From: DATCYZ01 sp036526195
GTDB lineage: Bacteria; Pseudomonadota; Gammaproteobacteria; Burkholderiales; SG8-39
Direction: 5' to 3'
Assembly: GCA_036526195.1 (NCBI GenBank)
Contig: DATCYZ010000055.1
Location: forward strand, 1 to 5,392
Length of the DNA: 5,392 bases
Below the pieces are notes generated by a model that had not been told where the DNA came from, did no database searches, and saw nothing but the letters and a program-made list of their open reading frames with translations. The position numbers and the translations under genes are program-made. Each line of letters begins with the position of its first letter. Within the stretch, counting starts at the first letter, position 1. Below, piece by piece: positions 1 to 5,078 of this stretch.

Positions 1-818
1 CTGGCGTAGCCGAGCGCCGGCGAGTAGGCGATGCGCAGCCCGCGAACGCCGTCCTCCAGCCCGACGCGATAGTCGCGCCCGTCGTAGGGAAGGGCGTGCC
101 AGTCGCGCGCATCGGGGAGCGCGAGCACGTTCAGCATCAGCGCCGCGTCCGCTACCGTGCGCGTCATCGGCCCAAGGTGCGCGACGGTGCCGAAGGGCGA
201 AAGCGGCCAGGCGGGCACGCGGCCGAACGAGGGCTTGAGGCCGAACAGGCCCGTGAACGCGCACGGGATGCGAATCGAGCCGCCGCCGTCGGTCCCTACG
301 GTGAGCGCGCCCATGCCGGAAGCCACCGCGGCCGCGCTGCCGCCGGAGGAGCCGCCAGGCGTCTTCGTCGGGTCCCACGGGTTGCGCGTGATGCCGGTGA
401 GCGGGCTGTCGGTGACGCCTTTCCAGCCGAACTCGGGCGTCGTCGTCTTGCCGAGGAGCACCGCGCCGTGCTCCCGGAGGCGTGCCACCGCCGGCGCGTC
501 GTCGTTCCACGGGCCTTTCGGGTCGACGGTCTTCGAGCCGCGCAGCGTCGGCCAGCCCTTGGTGAGGATGATGTCCTTGATCGAGGTCGGCACGCCGTCG
601 AGCAGGCCCATGGGCGCGCCCTTCCTCCAGCGCGCCTCGCTTTCGCGCGCGGCGGCGAGCGCGCCTTTCTCGTCGACGAGGTTGAAGCAGTTGAGCTTGG
701 GGTTGAGCTTGGCGATGCGCTCGAGCGCATCGCGCGTGGCTTCGACGGGCGAGACGGTCTTGGCGCGGTAGGCGGCGACGAGCTCGGTCGCGGACAGGGC
801 GCAGAGGTCGGCGGACAC
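1..818 (-). CDS. Amidase-signature family hydrolase, 3' end cut by window edge
   Basis: The visible 272 residues form the N-terminal half or more of an amidase-signature enzyme, which hydrolyses a C-N amide bond; family members are usually about 450-500 aa, so the C-terminus lies beyond the left edge. The Ser-cisSer-Lys triad is complete: Lys81 in GVPTSIKD, Ser157 in the Gly/Ser-rich GGSSGGS stretch, and Ser181 in TDGGGSIRIP, with the 24-residue Ser-Ser spacing usual in the family. The start is GTG at 818-816: it is preceded by AAAGGGAT at a workable distance, an in-frame TGA lies 51 bases upstream, and no in-frame ATG intervenes. The residues after the triad keep a normal amidase core (LKPSFGRVP, GPMTRTVADAA). 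It could be annotated as a GatA-like protein, but GatB/GatC are not visible and the real substrate cannot be told. It lies 48 nt after the selenoprotein gene, so it may be at the end of that operon, but nothing in its function links it to metals. Confidence 0.9.
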   Translation of the reverse strand, partial: MSADLCALSATELVAAYRAKTVSPVEATRDALERIAKLNPKLNCFNLVDEKGALAAARESEARWRKGAPMGLLDGVPTSIKDIILTKGWPTLRGSKTVDPKGPWNDDAPAVARLREHGAVLLGKTTTPEFGWKGVTDSPLTGITRNPWDPTKTPGGSSGGSAAAVASGMGALTVGTDGGGSIRIPCAFTGLFGLKPSFGRVPAWPLSPFGTVAHLGPMTRTVADAALMLNVLALPDARDWHALPYDGRDYRVGLEDGVRGLRIAYSPALGYA

Positions 819-866
819 GAAGATCCCTTTAGGGCGGGTGGCAGGAAGCGTGCATTGTAGTGCGCC

Positions 867-1643
867 TCAACCCGGCTTCCGTGCGAGGAACCCGTAGCCG
901 TAGACCTCGAACTGCCGCGCCTTCTTTTCCCCGCCCGCCTCGCCGAACGTGTCCACCGGATCGCCGATCCGGATGTCGACGAAGCCCACCTCCTTCAGCA
1001 TCGCCCGCCAGCCTTCGCACGGAAGGCCGCCGGCGATTCAGGCGGTCCAGAGGTCGATGTTACGCAGTGCCGACTCGGGGATCGGCTTGCCGTTGGCGAT
1101 GTCGGCGAACTGCAGCCAGCCGCCCGGACGCAGCACGCGCCAGATCTCCTCGAACGCGCGCCGCTTGTCCGCGCACAGGTTGATCACCCCGTTGCTGATG
1201 ACCGCATCGGCCCAGCCGTCCTCGAGCGGCATGTCCTCAATCAGGCCTTCGCGGAACTCGACATGGCCCAGCTTCATCTGCGCGGCCGCCGCGCGCGAGC
1301 GCTCGAGCATCTCCTGCAGCATATCGACGCCCACCACGCGCCCTCGTTCGCCGACCTGCTTGCCGGCGATGAAGCAGTCGAAGCCTGCGCCCGAGCCCGC
1401 GTCGACGACGCGCTCGCCCGGCTCGAGCGGGCGCAGCGCGAAGGGGTTCGCGACGCCGGCGAAGGACTCGACCGCGCTGTCGGGCATGGCGTCGACGACG
1501 CTCGTGTCGTAGCTGAGGCGCCGCGCGAGCCGGCGGCCGGTGTGGAAGTGAAAACTTCCGTGGGGATTCTCCGCCACGTCCCGGTACTTGCTCTTCACCT
1601 CCTCGCGGAGGGCCGCCGGGTCGACCGGCGTGGAAGTGCTCAT
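867..1643 (-). CDS. Selenocysteine-containing ArsM-like SAM-dependent methyltransferase (UGA at codon 202)
   Basis: The gene encodes 258 residues if the in-frame TGA at 1040-1038 is read as selenocysteine; read as a stop it gives only 201 aa. The start ATG at 1643 follows AAAGGAGG by 4 nt. The class I methyltransferase fold is clear: SAM motif I VVDAGSGAGFD (residues 79-89), acidic VGVDM (104-108), and motif post-I SNGVINL (150-156) and LRPGG (171-175). Beyond Sec202 the frame continues as IAGGLPCEGW, then a helix (RAMLKEVGF) and a beta strand pair, to a TGA at 869-867. The upstream paralogue (1974-3146) aligns without a gap over residues 1-202 and has Cys at 202 (LWAEC versus LWTA-Sec). In ArsM arsenite methyltransferases a conserved substrate-binding Cys sits in a similar W-x-E-C motif, so Sec is likely a metalloid ligand (inference). 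Other Cys are at 90, 157 and 209. It is a soluble protein with no signal peptide. The substrate is unknown; arsenic, selenium, tellurium or mercury species are possible. Alternative: a pseudogene or base-call error, disfavoured by the intact downstream frame and the hairpin. Confidence 0.85.
1005..1033 (-). promoter_or_regulatory. Bacterial SECIS-like stem-loop just downstream of the UGA
   Basis: In the mRNA, the bases 1029-1022 pair with 1016-1009 (8 bp, one G-U), then a G-G mismatch (1030/1008), then 3 more pairs (1031-1033 with 1005-1007). The apical loop is CGUGC (1021-1017). The loop begins 17 nt after the UGA and has a G at its second position, followed by U. Known bacterial SECIS elements lie within the coding region right after the UGA, with a small G-containing apical loop (GU in E. 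coli fdhF) about 16-37 nt from it; this hairpin fits. It would be bound by SelB carrying Sec-tRNA. Pairing was found by eye; no folding energy was computed. Confidence 0.75.
1038..1040 (-). other. In-frame UGA read as selenocysteine (codon 202)
   Basis: This TGA is in frame between LWTA and IAGGLP of the methyltransferase. It occupies the place of Cys202 in the neighbouring paralogue. TGA works as a true terminator in the other genes here (fusion, MerP-like, sigma, DsrE, and this gene's own 3' end), so global UGA reassignment is ruled out and site-specific recoding is the simplest reading. Confidence 0.83.
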
Positions 1644-1677
1644 GAGGCCTCCTTTATCGACAGGTCAGAAACAGTGT

Positions 1678-1971
1678 TCAGTCTCGAACGCGTGCATTCG
1701 GAAACCCGGCGTGCCGCGTCGTCTGCACGAGCGCGTCGGGGCTCGTCTTCGTCGAGTCGAAGACCACTACGGCCTCCTTGCGCTCGAGCGACGCCTGGAC
1801 GTCCTGCACGCCCGCGACGCGCTGCAGGGCCTTGCGCGCCAGGACCGGGCAGGCGGGGCTGAACATGTCGGGCACCGAAAGGACGACGGTTTTCGACTCG
1901 GCGAGCGCCGCATGCGGGACAAGCGCCGCGAGCGCCAGGAAGATGCATGCGAGCAGGGAACGCAGTGTCAT
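1678..1971 (-). CDS. MerP-like periplasmic metal-binding (HMA-fold) protein with a single-Cys motif
   Basis: The product is a 97-residue exported protein. Residues 1-24 are a signal peptide (MTLRS, a hydrophobic run, then ALA before Glu25), so the mature protein is periplasmic. The remainder matches MerP throughout: VPDM, ACP, a KAL helix, VAGVQDVQASLERKEAVVVFD, and a final helix ending AGFPNA. In MerP the loop GMTCxxC binds Hg(II) through two cysteines; here it reads M36-F-S-P-A-C41, so the first Cys is replaced by Ser38 and only Cys41 remains. Two starts are possible: ATG 1977 overlaps the preceding stop as ATGA but is 1 nt from GGAGG (1983-1979), while ATG 1971 is 7 nt from it and is preferred. 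Either way translation is probably coupled to the fusion gene, whose MerT domain is its natural partner. The TGA stop at 1680-1678 is genuine, since MerP proteins end here. Confidence 0.85.
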   Translation of the reverse strand: MTLRSLLACIFLALAALVPHAALAESKTVVLSVPDMFSPACPVLARKALQRVAGVQDVQASLERKEAVVVFDSTKTSPDALVQTTRHAGFPNARVRD

Positions 1972-1973
1972 GG

Positions 1974-3146
1974 TCATGCCTCCAGGAGCAGGGGAACGAG
2001 ATAGGGCGAGACGATCGCGACGAGCACGAGTGCCGAGACCACCCAGAAGAGCGCGCGGGGCAGGCGGCTGTCTGGCGGCGCGCCGCAGACCGCGCCTTCC
2101 CCCGCCGGCGGGGCACGATAGATGCGATACCAGGCAAATCCGAGGCAGGCGAGCGCCGCCGCGATCAGCCAGGCCTTGTAGGGCGCGAGCGCCGTTAACG
2201 TCGACATCCACGCCCCAGTGATGCCCAGGCTCACCAGCGCGATCGGCACCGTCCAGCAGACGACGCTGGCGAGCGCCGCGAGCGCGGCGGCGGCCAGGCC
2301 CGCCCAGCCGGTTGCCGGCATCCGCGCGGCTGTCCCGCCGGCCGGCGCTTTCCAGCTGCCGTCGCTCGCGCCCTTCGTGCCGCGGATGACGATGGTGTGG
2401 GCGCCCAGCCCCTGAGCGACGCGGCGCGTATCCGCGCTCGTGCTGCCGGCGAAATAATCGAGGCGCGCAACGAGCTCGACCTCGAGGCCGGCGCTGCGCA
2501 GCATGTCGAGGTAGGCGTCTTCCATGACGGCGCCGACCACGCACTCCGCCCAGAGCTTGGGATCCTTGCGCGCCTCTGCGGTCACCGGCCGGGCGAGCGC
2601 GATGTCGGCGATCTGCACTCGGCCGCCGGGCTTCAGCACGCGCGCGATCTCGCGGAAGGCGCGTGCCTTGTCCGGGACAAGGTTGAGCACGCCGTTGCTG
2701 GTGACCACGTCCACCGACGCGTCGGCGAGCGGGATCTCCTCCGCGTTGCCGGCGAGCGGCTCGACGTTCATGGCGCCCATCGAGTCGATGTTGCCGCGGA
2801 GCTTTCCGAGCATCGCCTCGATCATGTCGAGGCCGTACACCCGGCCGCCGGCGCCGACGAGGAGGGATGTGATGAGCGAATCGGTGCCGGAGCCGGAGCC
2901 GATGTCGAGCACTGTGTCGCCGGCCCGGATCGCGCCGACCGCGAACGGGTAGCCGACGCCGGCGAAGGACTCGACGGCCGTCGCGGGCACGCGGTCGAGC
3001 TGCGCCGCCGGGTAGCCGACGAACAGGCACGCGAGCCGGCCGGTGGGGAAGTGAAATCCCTTGAGCGGATTGCGCGCCACGTCGGTGTACATCTCGGCGA
3101 CGGCCCTCAAGATGAACTCGCGCTTGTCGCTGACGACGGCAACCAC
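1974..3146 (-). CDS. ArsM-like methyltransferase fused to a MerT-like three-helix membrane transporter domain
   Basis: This 390-residue protein joins two families. Residues 1-258 are a SAM-dependent methyltransferase: VLDIGSGSGTD (79-89), YGLDM (104-108), TSNGVLNL (149-156), LKPGG (171-175), and Cys202 in LWAEC, the ArsM-like metalloid-ligand position. Residues 259-279 are a Gly/Ala-rich linker. Residues 280-390 match MerT, the inner-membrane mercuric transporter (usually about 116 aa): a first membrane helix (about 282-308) with V296-C297, a second (about 322-341) ending in FAWYRIYR, a loop with Cys354, and a third (about 364-388) with a PYLVP end. MerT normally has a Cys pair in helix 1 and a second pair in the loop; each has only one Cys here. 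The start is GTG at 3146, 7 nt after GGAG in GGAGAAGG; no better start is in frame. It lies 25 nt after the anti-sigma gene and overlaps or abuts the MerP-like gene. Inference: the methyltransferase sits at the cytoplasmic mouth of the channel and modifies the incoming or outgoing ligand. It is a paralogue of the Sec methyltransferase downstream. Confidence 0.88.
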   Translation of the reverse strand: MVAVVSDKREFILRAVAEMYTDVARNPLKGFHFPTGRLACLFVGYPAAQLDRVPATAVESFAGVGYPFAVGAIRAGDTVLDIGSGSGTDSLITSLLVGAGGRVYGLDMIEAMLGKLRGNIDSMGAMNVEPLAGNAEEIPLADASVDVVTSNGVLNLVPDKARAFREIARVLKPGGRVQIADIALARPVTAEARKDPKLWAECVVGAVMEDAYLDMLRSAGLEVELVARLDYFAGSTSADTRRVAQGLGAHTIVIRGTKGASDGSWKAPAGGTAARMPATGWAGLAAAALAALASVVCWTVPIALVSLGITGAWMSTLTALAPYKAWLIAAALACLGFAWYRIYRAPPAGEGAVCGAPPDSRLPRALFWVVSALVLVAIVSPYLVPLLLEA

Positions 3147-3171
3147 GTGCCTTCTCCGTGCGGCGGTCGCG

Positions 3172-3408
3172 CTACAGGCTCTTGATCAGCTTCTCGAGGC
3201 GCGCTTGCGCTTCGGGCATCGCCCCCGCGCGCAGCGTGGCCACCTTCTGCTTCAGCCGGCGCTCGAACTCGGCACGCGAGAAACAGCTCTTGCAGGTATG
3301 CAGGTGCGCCTGCATCGCCGCGCGCTCGTGCGCGTGCAGCTCGTGGTCGATGTACTCGAAGATCCGCGCCAGCGCCTGCTCGCAGTCGATCGGCTTGTGT
3401 GGGTTCAC
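3172..3408 (-). CDS. ZAS-type zinc-finger anti-sigma factor
   Basis: The product is 78 residues and cytosolic. It carries the ZAS zinc-binding pattern of RsrA/ChrR-type anti-sigma factors: Cys9, then His35-x3-Cys39-x2-Cys42 (HLHTCKSC). Such proteins hold their ECF sigma inactive and release it when the zinc thiols are oxidised or bound by metal; that role is inferred from the family. The chosen start, GTG at 3408, overlaps the sigma stop as GTGA, the classical coupled arrangement of a sigma/anti-sigma pair. A longer frame starting further upstream (3483) lies inside the sigma gene and adds unrelated residues, so it is not used. There is no membrane segment. The short length and basic C-terminal helix (LEKLIKSL) are normal for this class. 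Confidence 0.88.
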   Translation of the reverse strand: MNPHKPIDCEQALARIFEYIDHELHAHERAAMQAHLHTCKSCFSRAEFERRLKQKVATLRAGAMPEAQARLEKLIKSL

Positions 3409-4022
3409 GGAGTGGTCCGTTTCTCGCGTTTCGGAATCGGGTTTGCCCGCGCCTTCAGTCCATACGCCTCGGCGCTTTCCCACAGCCGCTTCTGCAGCGC
3501 GCAGCGCGCGCGGGCGAGGCGCGAGCGCACCGTGCCGACCGGGATCTCCAGCACCGCGGCGATTTCGGCGTAGCTGAGTTCCTCCAGGTCCGCAAGCACC
3601 ACCACGACGCGATATGCCTCGGGAAGCGCCGCCAGCGCGCGCTCGAGGTCCGCGCGCAGCAGCTTGTCGAGGAACTCCTGCTCCGGATTGCCGAACCAGA
3701 GCAGGAAAGGCTGGTGCATCTGCTCGAAAAGCGAGAAGGGCGGCTCGTTCTCGCAGTCCGGGTCGACGTCGAGCGTCGTCTCGCGCGCGACGTGCGGCCG
3801 GCGCCGCTCGCTCACGAAGGTGTTGTGCAGGATGCGGAACATCCAGGCGCGGAAGGCAACGGGATCGGCGAGGTCATCGCGGCTACGCCAGGCGCGAGCG
3901 AGGGTCTCGGCCACCAGATCCTCTGCCTCGGCGTCGTTCCTGCACAGGCGCCGCGCGACCCCCTGCAGGGGCCCGAGCAGCGCAAGTGCCTGACTCTCGA
4001 AGAACTTTCGCTCGACCGGCAT
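3405..4022 (-). CDS. ECF (group IV) RNA polymerase sigma factor
   Basis: The product has 205 residues with the two-domain ECF layout. Sigma region 2 covers about 10-75, with DAEDLV-like EAEDLVAETLARAWRS and the FRAWMFRILHNTFVSERRR helix that contacts the -10 element. Region 4 covers about 126-180, with ALPEAYRVVVVLADLEELSYAEIA and the helix-turn-helix IPVGTVRSRLARAR that reads the -35 element. The linker (about 80-120) is longer and acidic. The ATG at 4022 follows a purine-rich GGGGGAGGGGGAGGA leader. It is the first gene of the operon and is followed by its own anti-sigma, so it probably controls the methyltransferase/Mer genes downstream and, judging by a shared promoter pattern, the DsrE-cupin unit too. 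I cannot assign the ECF subgroup by eye. Confidence 0.93.
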   Translation of the reverse strand: MPVERKFFESQALALLGPLQGVARRLCRNDAEAEDLVAETLARAWRSRDDLADPVAFRAWMFRILHNTFVSERRRPHVARETTLDVDPDCENEPPFSLFEQMHQPFLLWFGNPEQEFLDKLLRADLERALAALPEAYRVVVVLADLEELSYAEIAAVLEIPVGTVRSRLARARCALQKRLWESAEAYGLKARANPIPKREKRTTP

Positions 4023-4039
4023 TCCTCCCCCTCCCCCAA

Positions 4040-4066
4040 GGACGCAATCCCGCTCGGTTCGGTTCC
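4040..4066 (-). promoter_or_regulatory. Predicted ECF promoter of the sigma operon (autoregulatory)
   Basis: On the minus strand GGAACC (4066-4061), then 14 nt, then TGCGTCC (4046-4040). GGAAC as -35 and CGTC as -10, 17 nt apart, are typical of ECF promoters. The predicted transcript starts about 10-12 nt before the sigma ATG, leaving a short leader that is mostly Shine-Dalgarno. The same 13 fixed bases with the same spacing recur at 4980-5006. Confidence 0.68.
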
Positions 4067-4081
4067 CGTAGTGTGCCCTTT

Positions 4082-4540
4082 CTACTTGCGCCGTGGGTCG
4101 TCCGCCGGGTTCAGGTAGTTGATGCCCCAGGGACCGACGCCATGGAGCTGGATCACGGTCTCCTCGCGCGTGAAGCCGAACATCGGGGCGCCGGGCGCCA
4201 TGATCGCGACGTCGCCGGGCGCGAGCGCCCGCGTCTTCGTCTCGTCGTAGGTTTCACCGTGCGCGAAGTGGAACGTGCCGGCGAGCACCGTGACCCGCTC
4301 GAACGCCGGGTGAACGTGCGGGGCGACCTTCATGTTCGCGGGCAGCTTGAGACGGAAGGTGAACGGTACCGGCTTGTCGAGCGGTCCCTCGATCACGGCA
4401 ATCTTCGCGCCCGGCCCGACCGAAGGCGCGTCGTTCCACTTCAGCTCGCCCGCGGACAGCATCTGGTGCGAGTGCGTTGCCTGCGCGTGCGCGAGCGAGC
4501 TTGCGGCGGCGAGGGCGATTACGGCAGCAAGGGCTTTCAT
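4082..4540 (-). CDS. Exported cupin-domain protein
   Basis: The product is 152 residues. Residues 1-19 are a signal peptide (MKALAAVIAL, ending AHA), so it acts in the periplasm. The cupin barrel follows: motif 1 is H75-V-H77-x3-E81-x6-G88 (PHVHPAFERVTVLAG), giving three probable metal ligands; motif 2 is weaker, PGDVAIMAPGAPMFGF, where the usual His is Met or Phe. His133 (QLHG) might act as a late ligand. The N-terminal mature region has a HSH stretch (23-25). Which metal and substrate are used is unknown. ATG at 4540 is preferred over a start at 4621 because it follows AAAGGAG by 7 nt and begins the signal peptide. It starts 13 nt after the DsrE gene and the ribosome site overlaps that gene's stop, so the two are cotranscribed. 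The cupin may sequester or transform the ligand in the periplasm (inference). Confidence 0.85.
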   Translation of the reverse strand: MKALAAVIALAAASSLAHAQATHSHQMLSAGELKWNDAPSVGPGAKIAVIEGPLDKPVPFTFRLKLPANMKVAPHVHPAFERVTVLAGTFHFAHGETYDETKTRALAPGDVAIMAPGAPMFGFTREETVIQLHGVGPWGINYLNPADDPRRK

Positions 4541-4553
4541 GTCAGCTCTCCTT

Positions 4554-4913
4554 TCAGAATGTGAACGCCTGGCGGTTCTCCGCCGCCCCGATAATCGCGG
4601 CTCCGCCCATGAACTCGGCATTGCCGACCAGAGTCTCCTGGGTCACGCCGTGGGTCTTCGCGCACGGCGGGCAAACGCCGATCCGGCCGCCCGCCTCGGT
4701 GAAGGCCTTCAGCAGCTCGGCGATCGGCGGGAAGCTCTTCGGCAGCAGACCGGCGACCGCGTCCTTCTTCGCCAGCTTGACGCCTTCCAGGCTCGTCCAG
4801 ACGAGCGCATCGCCGCCCGCCGCGAGCGCGTTGTTGGCGAGGACCAGCGCGGTGGCGACGCGGTCCGCGTCGTCGAAGCAGGTGACCGTGAACAGATAGC
4901 CTTTCTTGCTCAT
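4554..4913 (-). CDS. DsrE/DsrF-like family protein with CPPC motif
   Basis: The product is 119 residues, soluble, and fits the DsrE/DsrF/TusD-like fold: N-terminal strand GYLFTVTCF, a helix with DADRVATALVLANNALAAGGDALVW, then LLKAFTEAGGRIGVCPPCAKTHGV. Cys81 and Cys84 form a CPPC redox or sulfur-carrier motif, and Cys12 is a third Cys. DsrE-family proteins handle sulfur (persulfide transfer) or thiol redox in the cytosol; the exact reaction is not known for this subgroup. Some relatives in selenoproteome surveys have Sec in such a motif (recollection); here codon 84 is TGC, an ordinary Cys. ATG at 4913 follows GGAGGA by 7 nt. It heads the DsrE-cupin unit and lies behind an ECF promoter matching that of the sigma operon, so it likely responds to the same signal. 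Confidence 0.87.
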   Translation of the reverse strand: MSKKGYLFTVTCFDDADRVATALVLANNALAAGGDALVWTSLEGVKLAKKDAVAGLLPKSFPPIAELLKAFTEAGGRIGVCPPCAKTHGVTQETLVGNAEFMGGAAIIGAAENRQAFTF

Positions 4914-4979
4914 AGCGTTTTCCTCCCTGGGTTGAAGTCGGCTTCGGGCGGCGACCGACGGGTCTGCACCCTGCCCCAG

Positions 4980-5006
4980 GGACGCACGTTCCGCCCAGCC
5001 GGTTCC
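4980..5006 (-). promoter_or_regulatory. Predicted ECF promoter of the DsrE-cupin unit
   Basis: On the minus strand GGAACC (5006-5001), 14 nt, then TGCGTCC (4986-4980): the same bases and spacing as the promoter at 4040-4066, while the spacers differ. The transcript would start near 4973, giving a leader of about 60 nt to the DsrE ATG. The identity in elements but not spacer suggests a shared sigma factor rather than a copied segment. Confidence 0.68.
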
Positions 5007-5027
5007 GGCGGGCGCGAAAATTCCGAT

Positions 5028-5053
5028 GGAACCGTTTGCCGGACCCGCGCGTC
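5028..5053 (+). promoter_or_regulatory. Possible divergent ECF-type promoter, antisense to the VOC gene
   Basis: Plus-strand GGAACC (5028-5033) and CGTC (5050-5053) are set 17 nt apart, as in the two minus-strand promoters, but the flanking TG is missing. Transcription would run into the 3' end of the VOC gene in antisense. No credible plus-strand gene follows. It may be chance in GC-rich DNA. Confidence 0.25.
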
Positions 5054-5068
5054 GCGGGGAACCCGCGA
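5052..5068 (-). terminator. Hairpin after the VOC gene, possible weak terminator
   Basis: A perfect 7-bp inverted repeat, TCGCGGG-GAA-CCCGCGA, lies 10 nt beyond the VOC stop. There is no T-run after it on the minus strand, so it may be a transcript-end stabiliser or Rho-assisted end rather than a full intrinsic terminator. Confidence 0.35.
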
Positions 5069-5078
5069 GGTGCCGCGA

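Noticed and set aside
840..866. TACAAT resembling a -10 element just before the amidase gene
   Set aside because: No acceptable -35 hexamer lies 16-18 nt upstream, so a separate amidase promoter is not supported.
1038..1643. Reading the methyltransferase as a complete 201-aa protein ending at the TGA
   Set aside because: It would end in the middle of the fold, directly at the position of the paralogue's Cys202, while the same frame continues with matching residues to a stop at 867.
1654..1680. Second Sec candidate: TGA ending the MerP-like gene, with a short open stretch after it
   Set aside because: MerP proteins normally end here, and the extension is only seven residues (TLFLTCR) before TAA, with no homology.
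1678..3030. Long 450-aa minus-strand frame covering the MerP gene and the frame upstream of it
   Set aside because: Only its end is the MerP-like protein; the rest is Arg-rich out-of-frame reading of the methyltransferase-MerT fusion.
3409..3483. Upstream start for the anti-sigma factor at 3483
   Set aside because: It lies within the sigma gene and adds 25 unrelated residues; the GTGA overlap start at 3408 fits the ZAS family length.
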